A stretch of 64,000 nucleotides of DNA, taken from contig DASVQN010000056.1 in assembly GCA_036389155.1 (NCBI GenBank), positions 62,001 through 126,000 on the forward strand, in the 5' to 3' direction. The notes beneath the pieces were generated by a model. That model had not been told where the DNA came from and made no database searches. It saw only the letters and a program-made list of their open reading frames with translations. The stretch is from CADCVT01 sp036389155. Lineage in GTDB: Bacteria > Actinomycetota > Thermoleophilia > Solirubrobacterales > Solirubrobacteraceae. The position numbers and the translations under genes were made by a program. This document shows positions 1 to 8,180 of this stretch, piece by piece; position 1 is the stretch's first letter, and every line of letters starts with the position of its first letter.

Positions 1-456
1 CAGATCACCCACCCCGCCCACCTGAACGCCCGCGACACGACGATCGCGCTCATCTCGCGCGCCCCGCAGCCCGACATCGAGCGCTGGAAGGCGCGCATGG
101 GCTGGGAGATCCTTCCGTGGTACACGCTCACCGACGACTTCGACGCCGACTTCGACGTCGCCGAGTGGCACGGCACCAACGTCTTCTACCGCGACGACGA
201 CGACCGGATCTTCCGCACCTACTTCGTCGACGGCCGCGGCGACGAGGCGCTCGGCGGCACCTGGGCGTACCTCGACATCACGGCGCTCGGGCGCCAGGAG
301 GAGTGGGAGGACTCGCCCGACGGCTACCCGCAGGGCCCGGCCAACGTCTGGCTCAGGCGCCACGACGAGTACGACGCGCCGGCCGGCTCCGAGGCGGCCG
401 AGGCGATGGCCGTGCAGGTCGAGCGCGGCCGCGCCGCGGGACAGACCAAGGGCTGA
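1..456 (+). CDS. DUF899 family thioredoxin-like protein, 5' end outside window
   Basis: The reading frame is open from the first base to a TGA at 454-456, so this is the C-terminal part (about 151 residues) of a gene that starts upstream. The sequence resembles the end of the DUF899 (AhpC/TSA-like, thioredoxin-fold) family: a GWEILPWYT segment, then WHGTNVFYRD, then YLDITALGRQEEWEDSP. DUF899 proteins are cytoplasmic and of uncertain biochemical role. The usual redox cysteine region would lie before the window. The family call is fairly secure because the conserved C-terminal signature is present; function is not established. Confidence 0.82.
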   Translation, partial: QITHPAHLNARDTTIALISRAPQPDIERWKARMGWEILPWYTLTDDFDADFDVAEWHGTNVFYRDDDDRIFRTYFVDGRGDEALGGTWAYLDITALGRQEEWEDSPDGYPQGPANVWLRRHDEYDAPAGSEAAEAMAVQVERGRAAGQTKG

Positions 457-638
457 TGCTCGCCCACCTCGGAGGGGTCCCGGTCGAGGAGGCCCTGCTG
501 CCGATGGTCAGCGGGGCCTCCGCCGCGGTCATGGTGGTGCGCGCCTGGCTTGCGCCCCGATGGATTTCCGGCCTGCGCCGGATCTCTGCTGGAAAGCGGC
601 AGTCCCCGCCGTCGGACGAACGGAAAGGCAGCAGCGAG

Positions 639-2084
639 ATGCGCTCGGAAACGACTCGGACACCCAGGAAGACGACGACCGCCTGGGTCGTCGCCCTGAC
701 CGCGATCGGCTCTCTGATGGCCGCGCTCGACACGCTCGTGGTGGCGACCTCGCTGAGCACGATCCGGCTCGATCTCGGCGCGTCGATCGAGGACCTGGAG
801 TGGACCGTCAACGCCTACAACCTGAGCTTCGCGGTGTTGCTGATCACCGCCGCCGCGCTCGGCGATCGGTACGGCCGCCGGCTCTTCTACGTGACCGGCC
901 TGGGCCTGTTCGCCGCGGCCTCCGCGGCGGCCGCGCTCGCGCCCGGCGTCGGCTTCCTGGTCGCGGCCCGCGCAGCCCAAGGAGCGGGCGCGGCGCTGGT
1001 GCTCACGCTCGGGCTGACGCTCCTGACCGCTGCCTTCCCGCCCGAGAAGCGCGGAGCGGCGATCGGCCTGTTCAGCGCGGTCACCGGGATCGCGGTCGCG
1101 CTCGGCCCGCTCGTCGGCGGCGCGATCGCCGAGGGCCTCGACTGGACGTGGATCTTCTGGCTCAACGTGCCGATCGGTCTGGCCGCTATCCCGCTCGTGC
1201 TGCGGAAGGTCGAGGAGAGCCGCGGCGGGGACACCGGTCTCGACATCCCCGGCCTGGCGCTCGTCAGCGCGGGCGCCTTCGGGCTGGTCTGGGGCCTGGT
1301 ACGCGGGAACTCCGTCGGTTGGGCGAGCCTCGAGATCGTCGGCGCGCTCGCGGCCGGCGCGCTGCTCGTCGCGGCGTTCGTCGCCTGGGAGCTGCGCGCA
1401 GCAGAGCCGATGGTGCCCATGCGCTTCTTCCGCTCCCGAGCGTTCTCGGCGGGCAATGCCGCGATCTTCTTCACCCTCGCCTCGCTGTTCGGCGCCGTCT
1501 TCTTCTTCGCGCAGATGCTGCAGACGGCGCTCGGCTACGGGCCGCTCGATGCGGGCCTGCGGTTGATGCCCTGGACGGTGACCTTCATCAGCGTCGCCCC
1601 GGTCGTCGGCAGCCTGGTGGATCGCTTCGGCGAGCGGCCGTTCATGGTCGCCGGGCTGTCGCTGCAGGCGCTGGCCCTGGGCTGGGTCGCGCTGCTCGCG
1701 GACTCGGGGCTGACGTACTCGGAGTTCCTGCTTCCGTCGATCCTCGCCGGCGTCGGGGTCTCGATGGCGATCCCCGCGGCGCAGAACTCCGTCGTCGGCT
1801 CGTTCTCCGTCCAGGACATCGGCAAGGCCGCCGGCGCCAACAGCATGATGCGCGAGCTGGGAGGCGTCTTCGGGATCGCGGTGGCCGCCGCGGTGTTCGC
1901 CGGGGCCGGCAGCTATGCCTCGCCCGCTGCGTTCCTCGACGGGTTCGCGCCCGCGGTCGCGGTGCTCGCGGTGTTCTCCGCCGTCGGTGCGATCGTCGCC
2001 CTGGGCCTCCCGGGCCGACGCCGGGCGGCCGAGTCTCTCCCGGTCGTTGCGGCCCCCGCGTTCGAGGGCGCCGGCGGACGATGA
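639..2084 (+). CDS. DHA2-type MFS drug exporter (EmrB/QacA family)
   Basis: This 481-residue integral membrane protein is predicted to be a proton-coupled efflux pump of the 14-helix DHA2 family. Helix 1 carries LDTLVVATSL with the membrane-embedded Asp typical of DHA2 pumps, and the loop after helix 2 carries the GDRYGRR motif A. The ATG at 639 is chosen because a purine-rich GGAAAGG lies about ten bases upstream and the hydrophobic domain begins about 20 residues later; the longer upstream reading frame is arginine-rich noise. It overlaps the next gene by four bases (ATGA), so exporter, VOC protein and sigma factor are probably one operon. Substrate unknown. Confidence 0.9.
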   Translation: MRSETTRTPRKTTTAWVVALTAIGSLMAALDTLVVATSLSTIRLDLGASIEDLEWTVNAYNLSFAVLLITAAALGDRYGRRLFYVTGLGLFAAASAAAALAPGVGFLVAARAAQGAGAALVLTLGLTLLTAAFPPEKRGAAIGLFSAVTGIAVALGPLVGGAIAEGLDWTWIFWLNVPIGLAAIPLVLRKVEESRGGDTGLDIPGLALVSAGAFGLVWGLVRGNSVGWASLEIVGALAAGALLVAAFVAWELRAAEPMVPMRFFRSRAFSAGNAAIFFTLASLFGAVFFFAQMLQTALGYGPLDAGLRLMPWTVTFISVAPVVGSLVDRFGERPFMVAGLSLQALALGWVALLADSGLTYSEFLLPSILAGVGVSMAIPAAQNSVVGSFSVQDIGKAAGANSMMRELGGVFGIAVAAAVFAGAGSYASPAAFLDGFAPAVAVLAVFSAVGAIVALGLPGRRRAAESLPVVAAPAFEGAGGR

Positions 2085-2452
2085 CGCCGCTCCGCTCCAG
2101 CCCGGTCGTCCACCTCGAGCTCCACACCGGCGACCTGCCGCAGGCCCGCGACCTCTACGCGGAGCTCTGCGGCTGGCGCCCGGAACGGATCGAGACCCGG
2201 GCGGGGTCGTACCTGTCGCTCGAACTCGGCGACGGGCTCGAGGGAGGAATCGTCGAATGTTCTGTCCGCGGCCCGCTCTGGTTACCGTACGTCGAGGTTG
2301 AGGAGATCGCCGAGGCCACCGATCGGGCGCGCGGGCTTGGCGCCTCCATCCTCCTGGAGCCCCGGGAGGGGCCGGCCGGATGGCGGACGGTGATCCGGAC
2401 CGCCGCCGGGGGCGAGCTCGCCTTCTGGCAGCCGAAGCGGACGACGTCGTGA
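2081..2452 (+). CDS. VOC family (glyoxalase/bleomycin-resistance fold) protein
   Basis: The 123-residue product has the vicinal-oxygen-chelate pattern: VVHLELHTGDLPQARDLYAE at residues about 9-28, a middle beta strand WLPYVEVEEI, then ATDRARGLGASILLEP and a C-terminal GGELAFWQPK. VOC proteins are metal-dependent enzymes or ligand-binding proteins. The ATG overlaps the exporter stop (ATGA) and its own stop overlaps the next start (GTGA), so it is translationally coupled on both sides. In operons with an exporter it may modify or sequester the exported compound, but that is inference. The substrate cannot be read from the sequence. Confidence 0.85.
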   Translation: MTPLRSSPVVHLELHTGDLPQARDLYAELCGWRPERIETRAGSYLSLELGDGLEGGIVECSVRGPLWLPYVEVEEIAEATDRARGLGASILLEPREGPAGWRTVIRTAAGGELAFWQPKRTTS

Positions 2453-3465
2453 ACGACGACCGCCTGCTCGAGGCTGCCCGCGCCGGCGACGAGAACGCCT
2501 TCGCCCGGCTCGTCGAGCCCCACCGCGGAAGCCTTCACGCCCACTGCTACCGGATGCTCGGCTCGGTGGCCGACGCCGAGGACGCGCTCCAGGACGCGCT
2601 GCTCGGCGCGTGGCGAGGGCTCGCGAGGTTCGAGGGGCGAAGCTCGCTGCGCTCGTGGCTGTACACGATCGCGACCAACGCGTGCCTGCGGGCGATCGAG
2701 CGGCGGCCCAAGCGGGTGCTGCCGATCGACTACGCGCCCGCGGCCGACCCCCACGACGGGCTGGCCGAACCCCTCGTCGAATCGGTCTGGGTCGAGCCGT
2801 ACCCCGACGAGCGCCTCGGGCTCGCGGACGGGCTCGCCGGTCCGGAGGCGCGCTACGAGCAGCGCGAGAGCGTCGAGCTCGCCTTCATCGCGGCGCTCCA
2901 GCACCTGCCGGCGCGCCAGCGCGCGGTGCTCATCCTCCGCGACGTGCTCGGCTTCTCGGCGCGCGAGACGGCCAGGGCCCTGGAGATGTCGCCGCCCGGT
3001 GTCGACAGCGCCCTCCAGCGCGCCCACAAGGCCGTCGACGAACGGCTTCCCGACCGCAGCCAGCAGGCGGTGCTCGCTTCGCTCGACGACCAGGGCCTGC
3101 GCGAGGTCGTCGACCGCTACGTCTCCGCCTTCGAGCGCGCCGACGTCGACGCCGTCGTGGAGATGCTCGCCGCGGACGGCGCGTTCACGATGCCGCCCCT
3201 GCCCACCTGGTACCGCGGCCGCGAGGCGGTGGCCGCGTTCCTGCAGAGCCACGTCCTCGCGAGCGAGAACCGCTGGCGCCTCGTGCCGACGCGCGCGAAC
3301 GGTCAGCCGGCGTTCGGGAACTACCGCTGGGACGAGCAGCGGCAGAGCTTCCTGCCGCGCAGCATCTCCGTGCTGACGCTCGACGGCGAGGGGATCGCCG
3401 AGATCACCACCTTCCTCGGTCCGGAGTTGCTTCCGCGGTTCGGCCTTCCGGCGACAGCGGCTTGA
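2449..3465 (+). CDS. ECF sigma-70 factor with C-terminal SnoaL-like domain
   Basis: This 338-residue protein has sigma region 2 at about 12-80 (EDALQDALLGAWRGL followed by FEGRSSLRSWLYTIATNACL). Region 4 lies at about 140-190 (LPARQRAVLILRDVLGFSARE and an HTH). A C-terminal NTF2/SnoaL-like domain follows at about 210-330 (VVDRYVSAFERADVDAVVEM). The arrangement matches the SnoaL-fused ECF group (SigG/SigX5-like, TIGR02960-type). In these the C-terminal domain is thought to restrain the sigma factor, replacing a separate anti-sigma; that is family knowledge. The GTG at 2449 is chosen for the GTGA overlap with the VOC gene. It probably controls its own operon, but no promoter motif was verified. 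Confidence 0.9.
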   Translation: MNDDRLLEAARAGDENAFARLVEPHRGSLHAHCYRMLGSVADAEDALQDALLGAWRGLARFEGRSSLRSWLYTIATNACLRAIERRPKRVLPIDYAPAADPHDGLAEPLVESVWVEPYPDERLGLADGLAGPEARYEQRESVELAFIAALQHLPARQRAVLILRDVLGFSARETARALEMSPPGVDSALQRAHKAVDERLPDRSQQAVLASLDDQGLREVVDRYVSAFERADVDAVVEMLAADGAFTMPPLPTWYRGREAVAAFLQSHVLASENRWRLVPTRANGQPAFGNYRWDEQRQSFLPRSISVLTLDGEGIAEITTFLGPELLPRFGLPATAA

Positions 3466-3473
3466 CACACGAG

Positions 3474-3517
3474 AGCCGACGGCCCCGGATTCGACCGGCG
3501 CCCGCCTTGATTCCGAG
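3474..3517. repeat. Decayed tRNA-Thr 3'-end copy (putative old att scar)
   Basis: About 44 bases here align with the 42-base 3' part of tRNA-Thr(CGT) at 39530-39571, with a two-base insertion, a lost A in the T-loop segment and scattered mismatches towards the right end. It lies in the gap after the sigma-factor gene and has the same orientation as the other copies. A second shared block (CCCCGCTGATGCTCG) occurs both near 3549 and near 4876, flanking the propeller-like gene. I read this as the most eroded trace of past integration, but the match is weak enough to need an alignment test. Confidence 0.4.
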
Positions 3518-3652
3518 GCCGTCGCCTGGCGGCAAGTCCGGTCGACGCCCCGCTGATGCTCGGATCGTGCCGGCCGGCGGGCCGTGCGGCACGGTCAGGA
3601 TCGTTCTGTGATCTCGCAACATCCGCCCGTCCGGCGGGTTGGTGAAGCCCAG

Positions 3653-4651
3653 ATGATCGCTCGACTCATCTCGCTGGCCCTCGCGGGGATCGCGGCGCAG
3701 GCTGTGGTCGCCGCGCCGGCCGGCGCCGCCTTCGAGCAGCGCGTCGCGGCCGACCGGCTCGCCGCGGGCCCGCTGCTCGCGGGCGACGCCGTGGTCCACG
3801 CCGAGCGGCGCGGCGACGGGATCCGGCTGGTCCGGACGCCGCTGGCCGGCGGTGCGGCGGCCACGCTCGCGGACCTCACGCCGCGGCCGAGCACGGACCT
3901 CGTGCTCGCCGGTCTCGCGGCGTCGGCGGACGGCTTCGCGTACGGGGTGGTCGAGCAGGGGCCCGCGGACACAGGCGCGTTGGTCGCCGCCGCCCGCTTC
4001 GGCGCCACGCCGCACGGCATAGACGGCTGCAGCGGCGGCCGCGCCGCGGTCGCACTGAGCGGGGCGACCGTCGTGCATGACAGCTGCGGCCTCCGCGTCG
4101 CGGCGCTGGACGAGGAGGGGCCGGGCACGCCGCTGGCGGGCGGCGAAGCGGGGCGGCTGCCGCAGGCCGCGGAGCCCTACGCAGCGTACGTCGCCGGCGA
4201 CTCGCGACCGGACGTCGTCGTGGTCGACCTGCGCAGCCGGCAGGACGTGTACCGCATGCCGGGCGACGCGTTGCCCGGCTCGCTGCGCGGCTGCACGCTC
4301 TCCTCGAACGGGACCGTGGTCGCGCTCTACGCGGTGACGCGGCGCGTGAGCGGCCGCCGCCGGGCGGTGACACGCGCGGCCTGGGCATCGCCTGCCGCAC
4401 GGAGCTGGCATCGCCTCCCGCTGCCGGACGCGCGGTTCCTCACGGCGCGGGCCGCCGGCGACCGGGTCGGGTTCCTCCTACGGCCGTTCGGGGCGTCTCC
4501 AGCCCGGGTCGGCGTGGTGCCGCTGACGGCGGGCGCGACGCGGACGCTCGCCAGCGGGCGGTTCGGGCGGACGATCGACTTCGACGGCAAGCGCATCGCC
4601 TACTCGGTCGCTCGGCGCGGTGTACGGCTGCTCCGCGTGCGCGACGTCTAG
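3653..4651 (+). CDS. Secreted propeller-like protein (TolB-type repeats)
   Basis: This 332-residue product begins with a signal peptide (MIARLISLALAGIAAQAVVA, cleavage near APAGA). It is then built of short beta-rich blocks of the kind VVHAERRGDGIRLVRTPLAGG, VVVVDLRSRQDVYRM and RIAYSVARRGVRLLRVRDV, typical of degenerate TolB/WD-like propeller blades. It should act outside the membrane; ligand unknown. ATG 3653 is chosen because the signal peptide starts there. A similar secreted protein is encoded at 20876-22084. Both sit directly beside tRNA-like scars, which suggests a linked history. No enzymatic motif is visible. Confidence 0.65.
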   Translation: MIARLISLALAGIAAQAVVAAPAGAAFEQRVAADRLAAGPLLAGDAVVHAERRGDGIRLVRTPLAGGAAATLADLTPRPSTDLVLAGLAASADGFAYGVVEQGPADTGALVAAARFGATPHGIDGCSGGRAAVALSGATVVHDSCGLRVAALDEEGPGTPLAGGEAGRLPQAAEPYAAYVAGDSRPDVVVVDLRSRQDVYRMPGDALPGSLRGCTLSSNGTVVALYAVTRRVSGRRRAVTRAAWASPAARSWHRLPLPDARFLTARAAGDRVGFLLRPFGASPARVGVVPLTAGATRTLASGRFGRTIDFDGKRIAYSVARRGVRLLRVRDV

Positions 4652-4846
4652 TTCCATCGCAAACGCGCCTTGTCGCGCTCGGCGCGGGGAGCGTCGATCC
4701 GGACGAGGCGATCCAGGCCGCGCGACGCCGTCGAGCGCGGTGAAGGGATCGAGGCTGCTCGCCCAATGCTCCCCACGGAGCCCGAGGCCACGAACGGGTC
4801 TTCCCACGGAACGACGAAACCCCCGACCACGCGGGGCTTCGTGCAG

Positions 4847-4880
4847 AGCCGACGGCCGGATTCGGACCGGCGGTGCCCCG
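4847..4880. repeat. Partly decayed tRNA-Thr 3'-end copy (putative att scar)
   Basis: The first 26 bases match the tRNA-Thr(CGT) 3' segment at 39530 with a single A-to-G change in the T-loop part; after that the match is lost. It lies between the secreted propeller gene and the CGNR regulator, in the same orientation as the other copies. It shares a CCCCGCTGATGCTCG block with the scar at 3474, so the two may bound a small relic segment of about 1.4 kb. Confidence 0.5.
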
Positions 4881-4909
4881 CTGATGCTCGAGTCGTGCGG
4901 CGGAACAGC

Positions 4910-5518
4910 TCAGGCTTCGTGCGCCCGGTGCCGGGCGGCCGCGCCCGACCGTCGGCGCCGATACGCCCGCGTCTTGGCGCGGTTGCCGCATGGCTCCATC
5001 GAACACCAACGCCCTTGGCCGCTGCGCGATCCGTCGTAGAAGACCCAGCGGCAGTCCGCGGCCGCGCACATGCGCATCCGGTGCAGGCTGCCGTCGACCG
5101 CCCCCGCCGCGAACGCCGATGCGAGCTCGGCGAGCGCAGGATGAGCGTCCGGCGGGACGGCGGCCAGGCGCGTTGCGCTCGGCGACGCCCGGAGCAGCAG
5201 CGGATAGCGGGCCAGCGTCGCGTTGGCGGCCTCGAGGTCAGCCGGCAGACCCGCGCGGGCCGCGAGGACGGCACGCAGCGCGCCGCGCAGCTCGAGCGCG
5301 TATTCGTACGTGCGGGCGTCGACGCGGGCGTCGTCGAGCCGAGCGGCGTCAAACCACGCCCGGAGCTGGCGGGGCGACGCGAGCAGGTCCTCATGACGAT
5401 GACGCTCGCCGAGCCGCTCGAACTCGCGCTCGTCGAGCGTGTTGAGAAACGCCTGTACCTGCCGCAGCGCCGGCGGTGTCGCAGCGTCCACGCGGTCGTA
5501 GCTCCGGCCCGGGATCAC
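4910..5518 (-). CDS. CGNR zinc-finger (ABATE domain) transcriptional regulator
   Basis: The 202-residue protein ends in a CGNR zinc finger: CAAADCRWVFYD followed about ten residues later by CSMEPCGNRAK and a basic tail. The family's N-terminal ABATE stress-associated domain precedes it (LNTLDEREFERL, then RALRAVLAARAG-like helices). CGNR proteins are putative DNA-binding regulators of actinobacterial stress responses. The start is a GTG at 5518. It is divergent from the small gene at 5585, and the 66-base interval contains a conserved promoter-like module, so it may regulate itself and the neighbouring gene set. Family call is secure; target is inference. Confidence 0.88.
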   Translation of the reverse strand: MIPGRSYDRVDAATPPALRQVQAFLNTLDEREFERLGERHRHEDLLASPRQLRAWFDAARLDDARVDARTYEYALELRGALRAVLAARAGLPADLEAANATLARYPLLLRASPSATRLAAVPPDAHPALAELASAFAAGAVDGSLHRMRMCAAADCRWVFYDGSRSGQGRWCSMEPCGNRAKTRAYRRRRSGAAARHRAHEA

Positions 5519-5546
5519 GACACCAGGTTACCCCTCGTGCGGTGTT

Positions 5547-5584
5547 GGTATACCGTTACCAGTATTCCCCGAAGGAGGTATCGC
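5547..5584 (+). promoter_or_regulatory. Conserved promoter/RBS module, copy 1
   Basis: The stretch GGTATACCGTTACCAGTATT followed by a strong GAAGGAGGT ribosome site and ATCGC leads into a GTG start. A near-identical module occurs at 18267. The shared part reads GGTATA(a)CCGTTACC(A/G)GTATT and probably includes a TATAMC -10-like element plus an operator. In this copy ATAC and GTAT flank the core as an inverted repeat. Confidence 0.5.
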
Positions 5585-5761
5585 GTGGACCCGCGCCTCT
5601 GGCATCAGGCCCAACATCTCCCGGCTCCACTCGACGAGCCCAAACCCGCGTATCAAGTGAGCAAGCGCAGCGCGCGCGGGCCCCGGGGCGCTGGTGCGCG
5701 CCTGCGGACCGCGCTCAGCACGCTCCACTCGCACGCCCGTCGTGCCCGCCGTGAGGAGTGA
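5585..5761 (+). CDS. Small basic protein, 58 residues
   Basis: This unrecognised protein starts with GTG and reads VDPRLWHQAQHLPAPLDEP, followed by an Arg/Ala-rich basic half. Support for it being real comes from the strong AAGGAGGT ribosome site five bases before the GTG. A second copy of the whole module also exists at 18267-18306: its product starts VDPRLVHEARQLSTPVDQ and has the same basic tail pattern (ARLRTALSTLHSHARRA against ARVRVAIRALHPWASRA). Both copies are divergent from a regulator gene. Conservation of both leader and N-terminus argues for selection. No function can be named. Confidence 0.5.
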   Translation: MDPRLWHQAQHLPAPLDEPKPAYQVSKRSARGPRGAGARLRTALSTLHSHARRARREE

Positions 5762-5839
5762 ACCGCGCGCCCGGCTCGATGCCGCGCCGCGATGCAGCCC
5801 CACGACGCACCGATCGATCGCATCACCAAGGAGGTCGAG

Positions 5840-6283
5840 ATGAACGCCCTTCCGCACCGGCGCGGTCCGCGGCCGCAGACCGTGGCTCCGCGTCCGCACG
5901 CCCAGGTCTCAGAGCCGTCGCCAGGGGAGATCCGCGACGAGCTCGTCCGCCGTGCGCTCACGCTTCCGGGCGTGCGCCCGGCCGGCTCCCTGGTATCCGT
6001 CCCGGGCGCCCTGGCCTTCGTGCTGCAAGACGAACACGCGGGCGGACCGCCGGAGGCCTTCCAGGCCGGTCGCGAGTTCGCGCACGTCCACCCGCCGGAG
6101 GACGGCAGCCTGCACATGACCCTCCCGGCCGAGGTGGCGGCCGATGCCATGGAGAAGGGCTGGGGCGAGCCGCACCCGGTCTCGGGGACCCCGCTCGTCT
6201 ACGCGCCGCGCGACAGCACAGAGCTGGATGTGGTGTGGAGGCTTCTGCGCGCGTCGCACGCGTTTGCGACAGGCGGCGCGTGA
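5840..6283 (+). CDS. Luciferase-domain family protein (DUF5519-like)
   Basis: The 147-residue product matches the small bacterial 'luciferase family protein' group by its conserved block REFAHVHPPEDGSLHMTLP, followed by a Lys/Trp/Gly patch (MEKGWGEPHP) and YAPRDSTELDVVWRLLRAS at the C-terminus. Despite the name, no light-producing function is known for this family. ATG 5840 has a good AAGGAGGT four to five bases upstream. The last codon overlaps the GTG of the cupin gene (GTGA), so the two are coupled. Likely cytoplasmic; role unknown. Confidence 0.75.
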   Translation: MNALPHRRGPRPQTVAPRPHAQVSEPSPGEIRDELVRRALTLPGVRPAGSLVSVPGALAFVLQDEHAGGPPEAFQAGREFAHVHPPEDGSLHMTLPAEVAADAMEKGWGEPHPVSGTPLVYAPRDSTELDVVWRLLRASHAFATGGA

Positions 6284-6774
6284 TCGTGTTCGTGCTCGAG
6301 AACGTCTTCGCCGATCACTACGACGTCGATCAGCGGCAGCCAGGGTTCACGTGGAAGCGCATGCGGCTCGGTCGCCGCCTCGGCGCCCAGCAGCTCGGCG
6401 CATCGGTGTACCGGCTCGAGCCGGGTCAGCGGAGCTTCCCGTTTCACTTCCACCACGGCAACGAGGAGATGCTCTTGGTGCTCGAGGGCGAGGTCGGCAT
6501 TCGCACCACCGATGGCGTCATAGGCGCCGTCCCCGGCGACGCAATGCTGTTCGAGCCAGGCGCGGCCGGCGCCCATCAGATCGTCAACACCGGCCATGGG
6601 CCGGCGCGGGTCCTCGTCGTCTCGGGCATGACCAGTCCCGAGGTCACGGAGTTCCCCGACAGCGGCAAGGTCGGCCTCTTCGCGGGCCACGCACCAGGCG
6701 CCACGCAGGCGGGCGACCTCAAGCGTTTCGTGTCGTGTGAAGACGTCGACTACTTCGCCGGGGAGCCGACCTGA
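6280..6774 (+). CDS. Cupin-domain protein
   Basis: This 164-residue single-domain cupin has motif 1 (FHFHHGNEEMLLVLEGEVGIR, containing the HxH...E metal ligands) at about 64-83. Motif 2 follows as PGDAMLFEPGAAGAHQIVN near 104-122. It probably binds a metal ion and a small ligand. The GTG start overlaps the stop of the luciferase-family gene by four bases. A FAGHAPGATQAGDLKRFV tail is typical of actinobacterial cupins of unknown substrate. The broken TetR gene follows 42 bases downstream, so this may once have been a regulated metabolic operon. Confidence 0.82.
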   Translation: MIVFVLENVFADHYDVDQRQPGFTWKRMRLGRRLGAQQLGASVYRLEPGQRSFPFHFHHGNEEMLLVLEGEVGIRTTDGVIGAVPGDAMLFEPGAAGAHQIVNTGHGPARVLVVSGMTSPEVTEFPDSGKVGLFAGHAPGATQAGDLKRFVSCEDVDYFAGEPT

Positions 6775-6816
6775 CGTGCTACGCCGGCCACGCCGCGTCC
6801 CGCTCGCGCTAGAGAC

Positions 6817-7302
6817 ATGCTCTATCACGCGTTCCCACGCGGCATGCGAGATCTCACCGCCGAGCTGTATCTCGCGACGCTGGGCGACTATCAGCGCGCG
6901 TTCGTCGCCCACCTTCGCCGCGCCGGGGACGCACGAGACGGAGTCAGACGTGCTGTCGACTTTCACGTGCGCTGGCACGCGACCGAGCCGCAGGCAGCTC
7001 GGTTCCTCCACGCCGCTCGGGAGCCGGAGCTTCGCGACGACATCGCCGCACCGCTACGCGAGCGAAACGCAGAGTTCTTCGGCGCGATCCGATCCTGGAT
7101 GGCGCCGCACGTCAAGGCCGGCACGCTCCGGGAGTTGCCCGTGCCGACCCTCCACGCCCTGTGGCTCGGCCCGGCGCAGGAGCTCTGTCGCCATTGGCTG
7201 GCCGGCAGCGCCCCGCGCCCTGACCGGGCTACCCGCACGCTGCTGGCCGACGCCGCGTGGCGCGCGCTCACTCCCCTACCCCTCGACACAGGAGACGCAT
7301 GA
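6817..7302 (+). pseudogene. TetR-family regulator lacking its N-terminal HTH
   Basis: The open frame begins at LYHAFPRGMRDLTAELY. In intact TetR proteins this is the end of the DNA-binding domain (the ...SLYHHFPxGKxxL segment). The rest (about 160 residues: YQRAFVAHLRRAG, VDFHVRWHATEPQAARFLHAA, WLGPAQELCRHWL) is a normal TetR ligand-binding domain. The roughly 45 residues that should carry helices 1-3 are not found in any frame in the 42 bases between the cupin gene and this ATG. I therefore call it N-terminally deleted. It is still coupled to the enoyl-CoA hydratase gene by an ATGA overlap, so it could be expressed as a DNA-binding-deficient protein. Confidence 0.75.
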
Positions 7303-8180
7303 GCACCTATCCCGAGTTGATCGCCGACGGCCGGGCCGCAGGCCCCGGTCGCGTCCTGGTCTCACGCGAGGAGACCACCGCCCTCGTGACGCTCAACGAC
7401 CCTGCTCGGCTGAACTGCTTGAGCACCGGGCTGATGGTCCAGCTGCGCGACGTGCTCGACGAGCTCGACGGCGACCCCGAGCTGCGAGCGGTCGTCATCA
7501 CAGGCGCGGGAGCCGGGTTCTCGGCAGGCGGGGATCTCGACATGATCGAGCGCGGAACGCGCGACATCCGCGACGCCGGTGAGATGGCGGACACCTCCGA
7601 CGCGTGGCGCTGGATCCGGCGCGAGTTCGGGGGGGTCGTCCGAACCATCACGCGGTCAGACAAGCTCTTCGTGGCCGCGATCAACGGCCCCGCAGCGGGG
7701 GTCGGCCTCGCCTTCGCACTTGCGTGCGACGTGCTCGTCGCCTCTGAGCTCGCAGTGCTGGTCCCCGCCTTCGGGCGCCTGGGCCTCGTCCCCGAGGTCG
7801 GCACCAGCTGGCTGCTGACGCGACGGCTCGGATACCACGGCGCGTTGGCGTTCTGGCTTCGCGGTGAGCCTGTCAGTGCACAGGAAGCGCTCGCCAGCGG
7901 CCTCGTGCAGAGTGTCGTCGCGCACGACGACCTGCTGTCCGAGGCGGATGCCTGGGCCGAGCGCGCGGTGGCGATGCCGGCTCACGCGCTCGCGATGACG
8001 AAGCCCCTGCTTCGCGCCGCCGCCGACGCCCCCTTCGACCACGCGCTGGTGATGGAGGAGTACGCGGAGGCCAACTGCTTCTCGACGCACGCGCTGGGGT
8101 CGGCGGCCGCGGCCGTTCGTCTGGGCAACCGCTCGAGCACCGCGGCCGATGCGGACGACGCGGCGGGGTCTCGCGGATGA
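7299..8180 (+). CDS. Enoyl-CoA hydratase/isomerase family protein
   Basis: This 293-residue crotonase-fold protein has the first oxyanion-hole segment GAGAGFSAGGDLDMIERG at about 69-86 and the second NGPAAGVGLAFALACD about 60 residues later. A C-terminal helical part (MTKPLLRAAADAP) follows. Crotonases act on acyl-CoA thioesters (hydration, isomerisation and related reactions). ATG 7299 overlaps the TetR remnant stop (ATGA). A second, shorter crotonase follows with another ATGA overlap, suggesting a small acyl-CoA catabolic or biotransformation operon. Catalytic specificity cannot be set from sequence alone. Confidence 0.9.
   Translation: MSTYPELIADGRAAGPGRVLVSREETTALVTLNDPARLNCLSTGLMVQLRDVLDELDGDPELRAVVITGAGAGFSAGGDLDMIERGTRDIRDAGEMADTSDAWRWIRREFGGVVRTITRSDKLFVAAINGPAAGVGLAFALACDVLVASELAVLVPAFGRLGLVPEVGTSWLLTRRLGYHGALAFWLRGEPVSAQEALASGLVQSVVAHDDLLSEADAWAERAVAMPAHALAMTKPLLRAAADAPFDHALVMEEYAEANCFSTHALGSAAAAVRLGNRSSTAADADDAAGSRG

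Noticed and set aside
457..638. Small gene between the DUF899 gene and the exporter
   Set aside because: Frames on both strands here are short, lack ribosome sites and show no protein-like composition.
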